DNA from: Solen grandis
Lineage: Eukaryota > Mollusca > Bivalvia > Adapedonta > Solenidae
NCBI GenBank assembly: GCA_021229015.1
Contig: CM037788.1
Coordinates: 39,332,024-39,396,023 of the forward strand
Length of the DNA stretch: 64,000 bases
Reading direction: 5' to 3'
Positions 33,831 to 46,400 of the stretch are shown one piece after another. Numbering within the stretch: position 1 is the first letter of the stretch; every line of letters begins with the position of its first letter. Below the pieces are notes generated by a model, which saw only the letters and a program-made list of their open reading frames with translations, was not told the origin of the DNA and ran no database searches. Position numbers and translations under genes: made by a program.

Positions 33831-36800
33831 CTGTAAGGTAAGTTATATCAATTCCTAAGTTGCAACTTAATTCTTTATATGTCAGTTGGGAAACATATTC
33901 TTACAACTTATACATGTCTGTTAGCAATGTTCCACCAACAGTATTTTGAGTCATTTGGGGTCTAGTATCAAAAAATGTTTACTTTATTCAGAATTCACTA
34001 TTTTAGGTGATGCAGAATTTAAGTTGAGGAAATCTCAATTTAAGATGTTCTATGAAATGCAAGCAGTTTAAAGCTGCTATAACAAACAGCTAAACTTACC
34101 CTCAGCAGGTACCTCGACAGGATTGCTCATTTTGCCGTAGTAACCATTTACCTTGTTCAGTCTGACCTTGAACACGTGTGTGTACCCAGGCGGTAAGCCT
34201 GTGTAGGCTACTGTCAAATTATACGTCTCCGTGTAATGCTTGAATGAATTCTCGTCAGAACAGTCATGCTCATTAACTTTACTACTGCAGAGCAGTACCT
34301 CGTAGCCCTAAAATATATTGACTCTGGCATTAATTCCAGCAACAGTACTTATTCACTAGCATTTTAAGAACCAATTTGCTTGTTAACTGAAAATGAATCT
34401 ATTGCCCAGAAAGCCAAACTTCCAAGACATGTCTAGATGTTTTGATGCTCATTCTCAAGACAATAGGTAGCTAAAATTTTAACAACAATACTTGGTGCTG
34501 TGTTATACTAAAATATTATAGAATCACTTACCACTGTTTCTGTTTTATGAAATTCTCAATAACAAAATAGATACAAAGGATAACTTACTGAGTAACTCTA
34601 TTTTGTTCAAACATGAAATATTTGGGTATTTTTATAAGCAAGATAAGAAAGAAACACAAGCTAGTCTACTGATACTGGCACTCAATCTTAATTTTATCTA
34701 AATATATTTATCATTTCATCAATAACTATTCATAACTGACCAGCATATCATCTAAATATAAAATTTACTATCATCTTGTTGCAGTCAGATCGAACTAAGG
34801 ATCCCCAGATTAAGAGACAGATGCTCTATCCACTCAGCAATTGGGTTTGCATTCAATTTGAGAATTCCCCAAAATCCCCAAAGTTTGTTGATCTACGACT
34901 TCATTATTTACAGAAATTAAGAATAAAATGTTGTGTTTAATTATAAAATACTAGAATTAGCAATGTCTTTCAAAAAATACGGTAATATTTGATTTCATCA
35001 AAATTTTGAAGATACTAACACTGAGATTTATGAATTCAGGAAGAACTCAATTTTAGATGTTTATGATATGGAGGACTGGTTCCTACATGCTGTACATAGC
35101 ATAATTAAATGCCAAACATGAAGTATACTAACCGTAAAATTGCCAATTTCCACCTGTGCACTAGCATTACGCCAGGAAAGGATGCCGGAATCTCCCATCA
35201 TGGTTGTGAATGCAAGTGTCAGGAGTTCTGGGGCGTCATACGGATCTGCCAATACACAATTATAAATTATAAATTGAGCTAGAGGTATCACTAGAATACT
35301 TACCTTGTTTAGCAATATGAAGAGATTTTATATTTTATGTAAAATGGACACTATGGGACATGTGTTCATTCCTAAGACAGTATTTACAATAAATGTAAAA
35401 TAAATATCCCTGATAAAATAGTTATCTATCTAGTAAGGCTAGTGTGCAAAATGTGTCTTTAAAACTATAGTTTTATAGCGATTCAAGTTGGCAGTTTTTG
35501 CAACCAGTGTATATCAATGAGCTGAAATTATCCAAAAGTTTGAATACAGGAACTTCAGTCTTTGACAACAATAAACACAATGAAGTTAATTTTTCTGACG
35601 AAATTGCTTGTTTCATTTTGTAAGAGAACTACATGTATTTCCATTCAAATTTCTAATAATGACTTTAAAAAAAAAGATTACATTCATTCATGCAAACGAA
35701 CATAAATGGATGAAACCGAAACTATTAATATCGACACATCCCGCCTTGTCTTAATGTAATGTGAGTATTGGACATGACACATGATCAGACGTATGTGTTG
35801 AGCGTGGTTCCTATATAGTCCCACTTCTGCAACTATCATCTCCACCACAACATAGGAGCACTATAAGTATACCAGACATATGCTAGTAAGCAAGAAATAC
35901 ATTTTATACTCTTTTCTTTTCAAGCAAATATCAAAATCCCCTCATAAGTGCATTGTTCAAATAACCAGCAAATTATTCAAACCTAAAAATTAAAGAATAT
36001 CTCATTAAGTAACATTTTTCAATGTCATTTGAAATGCTTCACTGAATGTCATCATATTATTTGCATGGCAACAGTGAATATTGTAAAATGACCGCTATGT
36101 TGAGTTACTTTAAAATTAATCTTGAAACGCTGACTGAGGAAAACGTTTCACAACCTATACAAAACCTTCTCTATGATTCCTGGGTTGGACCAGTACTTAG
36201 TGCCTGGAAAAGTTATGAAAAACTCTTTCCCCAAATGGGGGGGATGGAACCCACAACCATTTGCTCTACTTTCATGTACACTACCACTCAACTACAGCTG
36301 TGTTGAGTTTGCTTGTTTGATGGGTTAAATGCCCCACTGACAGTATTTAACCCTTTCCCTCATAGAGGAAACCATGAAAAGACCTATGCGAACAGCATAA
36401 ATCCAGATCAGCCTGCGAGTAACTCACAGGCTGATCAGGTTTTATACTGTTCGCTGCTCCTCAGTGGTCTGGAAATGAGGATTTTGTAATTAAATTTGGT
36501 ATGGTTTAACTGTGGTTTTCTGCAGATCAGGCTTTATGTGGTACCTATTGAGTCAAAATGAGTCTATAAGAGGGAAAGGGTTAAGTCTTTGAGGCTTCTT
36601 GCCACACTGCAGTATCACGTCACAGACATGTAGCATACCACACCTGTGCACATTATCCTGACACCAGGGTGACCAGTCCTGGATCTACTGCTGAGTCTGC
36701 ATCAGACAGACTTAGTACGTACCCATCACAACTGTCAGGGGTAGAGACATCTTGGCCCCCTTGTTAGTGTTCTGGATGGTAAAGATATAGGTTGCCCCTG

Positions 36801-37300
36801 GGATAAGGTTCTTGTACACCATGGAGAGAAGGGTACTGTTGGTCTTGATGTAGGGTTGAGTCTGCAGCACCTTGCCTGTGTCATTGTTCTTCCTGTGAAT
36901 CACGTACCCCTGGAAACAGGCAGGTGTTTAACCCTTCACATCATGAATATTTATGTACACATCATGAATATTTATGTACACAATTATTACTTAATGAATA
37001 TTAACTAACTTAACTATGAATGGTACATGTAAACAGGTATCAAGCAATGGATTTTTCTTTGCAGAACAGCATGAGTAAAGTTCTGTAAGCAAACAGAGGA
37101 GACCTAGCTCCTCTCCTAAAAAAGCAGTCTGATTAGGGTCGCCTCTGTATCTTCAGGATCTATCTGGTTCCCTATGTTTGTCAAAATGAGTCTATATATG
37201 AGGCAAAGGTTTCATATAATAATGACATAATAGACTAAGTCAGCATGTTTCTTAAATGCAATTCAAAAAAAAAAATATATATATATTTTCATTCCATTTA

Positions 37301-37355
<55 letters not shown>

Positions 37356-40300
37356 CACACACAGATTTTTTTAAATATACATTTACTAAGAACAGAGTAT
37401 TCTCTATGTATACATTATTTAATTTTAAGACTTTGAAAAACCAACTGATTATCTTTAAAAGAAACTTACAGTTGGGATAACATCAAACGGACAAGATGAT
37501 TGCCACGTGATATTACCACTGGTTTTGCTGAGGTGAGCAAACTTCAGGTACTTAGGGGCTGATTTCTCATCTGAATTATTATCACAGACAAAATATAAGA
37601 AAAAATATCTTTAAAAAGGTCTTCATTTAATTTTACTTGTAAAGACACAGTGAAGAAACAGTGACTAGGAGAGAAGACGTCTAGAAAATAAAAATGTAAC
37701 ATTGAAACTTTCAAAAGAAGTCACTTAAACGATAAATGTCAGATAGATTTTTGTGAAAAATGTGATAACCATGTCAAGTATCACAATAAATATATTGTTT
37801 TCTGTCACTGAGAGAGATTAGATGTATAAATGCGAAAGAAATAAGAGATTGACTTCATTGCACAATTTTTACAGCAATATGTACAGTGCATACCTGCTGA
37901 GGTTTGGATGAATTCCTGCGGGGACAGACGACATTTCCCCGACCCAGTTACAGCCACCCGAAAGTAGTACCCTTCACAGGCTTGCAGGTCCGAGATGATT
38001 GTGTAGTTGGTGGTCGTGTTTTTGCTGTCGGCACTGTCGATGACCTTTGAGTCGTGCATGCTCATCGAGTGGAAGTCGTAAAAAACGGTGTAATTCTAGA
38101 AGGAAAAGGCACTTTAGCAATAAGGACGTTTTCTACAGTTTTCTACTTTTTTTATATTGACAAAGAAGCAAAATTTAAACCCTTTCATAGGTTTTTTTAA
38201 ATATTGCATGGTTATAGAGAATCATAAAAGAAACATTTTTATGGAAAAAAAGTTTGGGGTTTGCATCCTAATTTCTGAGTTATCAGCCCCTCGATGTGAT
38301 ATTTTAACACTTTGAGGCCAAATTCAAGGGCAGATAACTCAAATAATAACAATTAGCACCTCATTAGGTTTCAGAATCAATGTTCAGTATTTCAGTTCAG
38401 TCCTTTTCTGCCCAGTAGTTTCAGAGGTGATGTTTTTTAACCCTTTCCCTCATAGAGGACACCATGAAAAGACCTATGCGAACAGCATAAAACCAGATCA
38501 GCCTGCGAGTAACTCGCAGGCTGATCAGGTTTTATGCTGTTCGCTGCTCCTCAGTGGTCTGGAAATGAGGATTTTATAATTAAATTTGGAAAGGTTAAAC
38601 TGTGGTTTTCTGCAGATCAGGCTTTATGTGGTACCTATTGAGTGCGTCAAAATGAGTCTATATGAGGGTTAAATAGTTAACAATACAGGGCACACAAAGA
38701 GTGCAGCACATAGCAGGTGCAGGGCAGATGACTAATGATGCTCACCTCTGCTTTGCTAACCCCTGCTGGGGGTTGCCAAGTAACCTTGACCGATGTTATA
38801 TCTACTAACTTCAAGGTCAAACTCTGTGGGACCTTGACCTCCGAACCTGAAAAACAAAAAGAAAAATAATAATAAGATTGCAACTGAGTAAAAACACTTA
38901 AGTCCCAAAACTTCGTTTGGGAGACTTAATAAACAAAAATAAAATTCTTTAAAAAAAGTAAAAGGTATAAACATTCTCAGTTCTCTGTCCAGGATTAATA
39001 TTATTTTCATGTTATGGCCAACTCTTTACAAACTGTCATAAGTATCTAATATGTTTGTTTTAACCAGATCAACCAATGATCACATGATTATCAAGTGTTG
39101 CTATTAGATAACTGATGATTTAGTTAGAATATTTCTCAAAACATTGAAAGGTCCACTGAGAAAAGTCTAAAAACATCTTTTGCTGGCCATAAAATGATTA
39201 TGCATGCCTCAATCAATGTACTTCATGCTGAAAATTTGAAAGATATCAAAGCTCCTGCACCTGAAAAGCTTTGTTAGCTAGAAAAAACCCTGAAAACCCT
39301 GATCAAAATGTAAAATTCTTATTCTTTTACCACATATAAAGGTTTTTAAAGCCTTGGCGAGTTCAGACAGATCCTTCCAGGAATTGTCTGATCAGTCTTG
39401 TTCAGTTTGTTCAAACAATATTTTAGCTCAGATTCTAAACAGTCTGAATGGCAAAGAAAAATGATTTGCTTCATATAACAATGAAAGTTCAGTAAATAAT
39501 ATTCATCCAGTTATAAACTGCCTTATAAATCAAATTTTGATATAGTAATTTCTTTTGGGACATATGTCCCACCCTCCCACCGACATTTATATTGCAGAAC
39601 ATGCACTTAATACTCATTTTGCATAACTACCATAGTCATAATTGTCTATGGTCAAACTTATAATTGTTCAGACTATGATTGGCTTATAATTTATATTGAA
39701 TCTAACAATCTATTTATCTACATGTTTCTATTTATTTCCACATTATCTTCAACAAGCCATTGTAGCCCACAAAAAAATCCAAACAGATTTATTTATCAGT
39801 CTGATTTTTTCTTAAAGCCTTGCAGCAAACAAGCATAAATCCTAATCAACCAGCAAGTAACCAGATGCATAAGATCAGGATGTTTCTCTACTCACCATTC
39901 GTTTTCAAGGTGATGTACTGCCGAGGTCCTGGTCCAAGATTCTTGCTGTTGGCTGCTACACCGAACGAGTAAGAAGTCCCTGGACAGAGATGATCCACTG
40001 AAATAACAGGCAGAGGTTAAATATGGGGCAAAAAGGCTGAAAAATGTCTGAAATTTCATAGAAAAGGCCTCAGCAGCTGCATCATACTTTGCTAGATTTT
40101 TTATGCAGAAAAGCTGGAGATATAATCTATGTGTTCAAAAATTGATGTTATGAATAACCATGTTTACAATGTCTTATGGTGTTATGGTGTCACAGCTTGT
40201 GCTAAAAGCATAAACAAGAAAGTGTTTCACACACACAGGATGTCATTTAAAGCAAATTACAGATGACAAGATGACTTACGACGGACAGAGGGTGATCACT

Positions 40301-40363
40301 TCAGCTCACCTTTTGCTAAACATCACACTCTAGTATTGTCAGTATATTTTTTTTCTTTTCTTT

Positions 40364-40408
<45 letters not shown>

Positions 40409-43400
40409 ATGTCCCACTGACAGTTTTCAGTCATTTGGAGATGATGTCTACTTGAGACAGATATAGTGCTGCGACACTGCAGTATCACGCCATATATATG
40501 TGGCATATCACATCTAGTCACATTATCCTGACACCGAGCCAACCAGTCCTGGAACTACCCTCATAATAATGCTGAGCGCCAAGCAAGGTAGCTATACCAG
40601 TCTATTTTTACGCCTTTGGAATGTTGCGGCCAGGGATCAAACCCACGACCTCCAGATTTAGGGTGGACGGTCTAACCATTTGGCCACCAGGATCAGGTTT
40701 AGCAATATCTTTCAGTAAGTATGACTTCTATACAGCCCAAAACTCCTCATTTTTGTATTGTTGCTTTGAAACTGACCATCACTGTGACAGTGTATCAATC
40801 ATATAGCAACATCTAGCTAATTACAGAAAGAGGATGACCCCAAGTGCAGTGAGATGGAACAATAGAACCACTGCAAGCCAGCTGGAGGGATTCTTTACAT
40901 GAACTACCCCAGGGACCAGGGCTCTAACCAATAGTAGTGTGGGTTTATGTGACAGTAAGCCAGTGATAAAATCCATAGTGGTCAGTGGCTACTTGAATGA
41001 GTAGAGTATAAACAAGAGGACCAAGATGGCCCTTAATAGCTCACCTGAGAGAGATGATTGCTTATGAAATAAAGATGCTATAGTGCAAACAAAGTGAAAC
41101 TGGGCTTTTTTTATAGTGAAAAAAATTAACTAGCCAATATCAGTTATAATTGAACTTGATTGCGAGCTTATTCATAAACATTGTCTTTAAATTTGAAGAT
41201 GATTGCTAAAAACAATGAAGAAGCTAGTGTGTAAACAATATGAAATCTGTCATTTTTTATAATAAAAGGGACATAACTCCTGACCTAACTAGCCAATCTC
41301 AGCCATAATCAAACTGATCAAAAGATTACGGCCTTAAACATTGTCTTAAAGTTTAAAAATTATTGTTTAAAAAATGAAGATGGTAGAGTGTAAACAAAGT
41401 GAAATCTTGCATTTTTTATATTAAAAGGGGCATAACTCCTGACCTAATTGGCCCATCTCAACCACATTTGACCTCAATTAAGACATTATTGTCATAACAA
41501 TGTCATTAAAGTTTGAAGATGATTGCTCAAAAGATGAAGATGCTAGAGTGTAAACAAAGTGAAATCTGGCATTTTTTATATTAACAGTGGCATAACTCCT
41601 GACCTAATCGACAAATCTCAACCATAATCGAACTCAATTGAGACATTATGGTCATAAATATTGTCATAAAGTTTGAAGATGATTGCTGAAAAGTTGAAGA
41701 TGCTAGAGTGAAAACAAAGTGAAATCAGGCATTTTTTCATATTAAAAGGGGCAGAACTTCTGACCTTATTGACCTATCTCAGCCATAATCAAACTCAATT
41801 GAGACATTATGGTCATAAACACTGTCTTTAAGTTTGAAGATGATTGCTTAAGAAATGGAGGTGATAGAGTGTAAACACTAAATTGTTGACGACACACGAT
41901 GCACACCGCACGATGGACACTCACGGAATCACAATAGCTCACCCTGAGCTCAGGTGAGCTAAAATAAACACAAGGAATTGAACAGAACATAACATCTTTC
42001 TTTTTATAAGATTGTATTTTTACTGTCACATTTGGTCTTAAAAAACAGTAACATGTTTTTGAGTAGTAGTACAAATGAAGGCAGGCATTTCAAATGATCA
42101 CAAATAAAGATTATATAATATTAAAACAATAAACAAGAGCACCACACACTCGTCTGTTAAAAGTGTTTGAGTAATGGGCTACATAAAAGTTTTTGCACCA
42201 CAAAGACAACCCTGCGATCATAATAGCTCAATTTTTTTTTAAACAGACAAGCTAAAAATAATCGTTCTTGAATATTTCTCAGTCTTTTCACCCAAAGCAT
42301 GAAATACAAACTTACCCTCGTACTGCGTCTTTTCAGTCGTATACGTATACTTGTTTCCCCAGAGGTCATGATATTCCACAATATAACTGTCCACTTTGTC
42401 TTTCTTGGAGTCCGGGGCAGACCAGGTCAGGCTAACAGAGTTGTTGCCCTTGAGCTTCCCGACAAGATTTGTGACACTTGATGTGATTCTCTTAGAGCCA
42501 TACACTATACTGACGGGTTTGGATAGTTTTCCTTCTCCCATGGATGTAAATGCTGACACCTGTATCATCATATGATTATTATTAATCATAAACATAATTC
42601 TAAATGAAATTACCAGCCTACATTTGTTATTCATTTTTCGTCAAATGTTCTAATTAACCTTTGTCAGGGAATGGTTGTTACTAATCTTTGACCAAATTTT
42701 TCCATCAACTTCTTCAAGTGTTTGTTTATCATTGATCATTAAGAAGATATTTTAATCAACCAGTACCAGCGTATCATTGTTACTGATCACTAATCAATTT
42801 TTTTGACTGTATGATACTGTTTTTGATCCTACACCCAATGTTCTTATCAACCTGTATCAACACATGATTTCTACTGATCTTAAATGATATGCTCTAATCA
42901 ACATCTTTGTGTGTGAAATTATTTCAATATTTTCAATCATTCATTCAAAGTTCTAATCAAACTGGGCCCGTGTATGCTTGTTTCTGATCATTCATTCAAA
43001 GTTCTAATCAAACTGGATCCGTGTATGGTTGTTTCTGCTCATTCATTCAATGTTCTAATTAAACTGGGCCCGTGTATGCTTGTTTCTGATCATTCATTCA
43101 AAGTTCTAATCAAACTGGATCCGTGTATGCTTGTTTCTGCTCATTCATTCAATGTTCTAATTAAACTGGGCCCGTGTATGCTTGTTTCTGCTCATTCATT
43201 CAATGTTCTAATCAAACTGGGCCAGTGTATGCTTGTTTCTGATCATTCATTCAAAGTTCTAATCAAACTGGGCCCGTGTATGCTTGTTTCTGATCATTCA
43301 TTAATTGTTCTAATCAAACAGGACCTGTTTATGCTTGTTTCTGCTCATTCATTCAATGTTCTAATCAAACTGGGCCCGTGTATGCTTGTTTCTGCTCATT

Positions 43401-46400
43401 CATTCAATGTTCTAATCAAACTGGGCCCGTGTATGCTTGTTTCTGATCATTCATTCAATGTTCTAATTAAACTGGGCCCGTGTATGATTGTTTCTGATCA
43501 TCATTCAAAGTTTTAATCAAACTGGATCCGTGTATGGTTGTTACTAATCATTCACCCAATGTTCTAATCTAACTGGACCAGTGTATGATTTTTTTATTTA
43601 TCATTTACCCAATGTTCTAATTTAACTGGACCAGTGTATGATTTTTTATTTATCATTCACCCAATGTTCTAATCTAACTGGACCAGTGTATGATTTTTAT
43701 TTATCATTCATCCAATGTTCTATGTAAAGTTTAGATACCACTGTATTCCATTTAGAATGATCGCTGGCAACAGGTCCAAAGGTTGGAAGTTCAATCCCCA
43801 CTGGCATGAGAAAAATTTAAGAACCTTCTTAGATGTCAAATACTGGTCCTACCCAAGAACTGTCATTGGATCAGTATGAGTTGACATTTTACCAATCAAT
43901 GTTACATAACATTTGAGTAACATACCACAACTGTATAATTTTTCCCGGGATCCAGCAGAATATTGCCGACAGAGGTCAAGGTCAAGGTGTTGGTATAGGC
44001 ACGCGTGGTGTCTTTGAATTGGTAGGCAGTGTCCCCTAGCTTCGCATCCTTGATGTACACCTACAGGCAAATAACACTGTCATAATGTCTAAAATTTCTT
44101 TATTTTTTTAGAATTCTTAAATTAAAAGGATTTACATTTTCCCCAAACATCATTATATGTATAAATTATAATCTTAACTAAAACATGAAACTTCTTCCTT
44201 ATGGAAATCCACACAAAAAACATTAAAAAACTCATAAATAATCTGCTAACAAAACCAGTACATAAATAAAGGCAACATGTCGAGCCCGCAACTTAAGTTG
44301 CAGCTTGGAGAAGCAATTTTAGATGATAATTAATTAAGTCAAATATAAATATATTAATAAACATTTTTTTCAGATGTTAAGTCGCCTTGGGAATGTTTTA
44401 GCCCTCACTTACTGCTATAGGCAAAAACAGTTTATCTATGTCCAGCTCACCACAAGTGGGCTTGACAAAAACCAGTTATTTAATGGAAAGAAATACAACA
44501 TATTTTGCCTGAAGACATTACCCATTTTACCAGTCCTAGATACAATGATATGACCTTGACATTTTTAAATTTTATTGTTGTCATATTTGAGTTCACTGTC
44601 CCTGTGACAGTATTTCAGTCAGAAAAAAAACTTCCAGCTAGCTAAGAGGTGGAGTAAGCAGGGGTATTACATTATGCAATGTGCAAATCAAGGGAGATAA
44701 ATCCTATATTTTCTGGTATGACAAGTCAATCATCCTCAGATATCCATGACTGCCTACTATGTTTTTACTTTATCCGTCAGCCATAGGATTATGGGTAGAG
44801 CTTCAGAGTTTAAAGGATACTGATAAAAATGATAGCAACAAATCAAAAATGCTGCTTATACAAATGGAAACTATATGGTCCAAAATTCCTTGGGGTAACA
44901 AATAAAGTTCTGAGCTTAATTCAGCTGTAGCAAATAGTCATTCACGTAAGCAACTTACAATTTGACTTCCTGCTCACTGTATACATTACGATGTAACAGG
45001 GGTGCAAACACGCTCAGGTTAGCTACTGTTAACCGTAACTGAACGCAGGTCAAAAAGAGAGTTATGGTTCTTGGTCACTGCACTTCCCCTCAATAAGAAC
45101 TTTCTACATATGAAATTTCCTCTTGATATCTTTTGTACTTATTGAGTTATGGCCCAAACTAAAATTAATTATGAAAACTTACAAAGGGCAATAATTTGAT
45201 AATTATGAAACAGAGAGTTATGGTTCTTGGGCACTGCACTTCCCCACAGTAAGACCATGAAGTTTATCATTTATACTTTTTGATTTCCCTCATTCAGGTC
45301 TAACCACATATGAAGTTCCATCTTGATACAATTTCATACTTTCAGTTATGGTCTGGTCAAATTTTAAGAATGAAAATTTACAAAGGGCAGTAACTCCAAT
45401 ATAACACAATGGAGAGTTACGGTTCTTGGTCACTGCACTTCCCCTCAATGAGATCTATCAACATATGAAGTTCAATCTTGATACCTTTTATACTTTTTCA
45501 GTTATGGTCTGGATAAAAATTAAGTATAAAAATTTACAAAGGGCAATAACTCCAATATAACATAACAGAGAGTTATGGTTCTTGGTCACTGCATCCAGTA
45601 TACCCCCCTTACAACTTTGTTGTGCGGGGGATATAATTATGGCAAGAAATGGAATGAGTCATCTGTGGGTTTTCAACAATGATTCTTCTCTAAATGTCCA
45701 AGTAAATAAACCTCAAAATAAGCGTATCAGTACCTACCCGATACTTGATGATTGTGCCCATGTAAACATTGGGCGCAAACCAGTGGACACTGATAGCCCG
45801 GGCTTCAGGCATGGACATCAAGGTGACAGTTTGTGGCTCCTCTGGGACTGGAATTATGCATATTCATTAGGTGGTAGTTGTTTAACAGGAATATTCATTG
45901 ATATACAAAATTTGCATAGTCAGCAGCAGGAATTTGTACAATTTTATTTTTACATGAGTATAAGGTCATGAGGGTTACCACTTTAAAAGCTAAGTTCATT
46001 TTGGAATTCTATGGTCAATTTATAATTAAAGAATTGAAATATATTCTTTTATTTTATTTTGTAAACTTGAAAGAAAAGGTTAAAAATAAAGCTATCACTG
46101 AAAATGATAAATAACCTTGCTACAATGCCTTGGATCAACAAATGAAAAGATAATGTAATTATTGCAACTGTGGGTATTAACGAAACGTTACAGATATCAA
46201 CACTTTTATATAACAATTGGTTCATTCAAAATCTCGCACGGCTTAACTATTTTTATGTCATCGTTTCTACATATCTACCCAGAGCATCGCCATCTTCAAC
46301 TTTGAGGCTGTTTACATCTTTATCTGGTAAGCAAATTTATCATACATAATACCTTATGACTTGTTCTCATTACAAAACCAAGCTGTAAAGTCACATTTTA

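Noticed and set aside
33628..33858. Plus-strand open frame crossing the gap ([16 protein letters not shown])
   Set aside because: The N gap makes the frame meaningless. The minus-strand reading of 33789-33830 has an acceptor, the right phase and the right position in SORL1, so it is preferred, although aag|gtaagt on the plus strand is a donor look-alike.
36046..36306. 86-aa plus-strand open frame
   Set aside because: It runs through a family C SINE and adjoining intron; no splice or family support.
42974..43516. 180-aa plus-strand open frame of near-identical 17-residue repeats
   Set aside because: It is the 51-bp intronic minisatellite read in frame; 51 is divisible by three so an open frame is automatic. 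No start context, splice support or family similarity.
45582..45971. 129-aa plus-strand open frame
   Set aside because: Partly antisense to the FN3-2 exon at 45738-45847 and otherwise repeat; no coding similarity on the plus strand.
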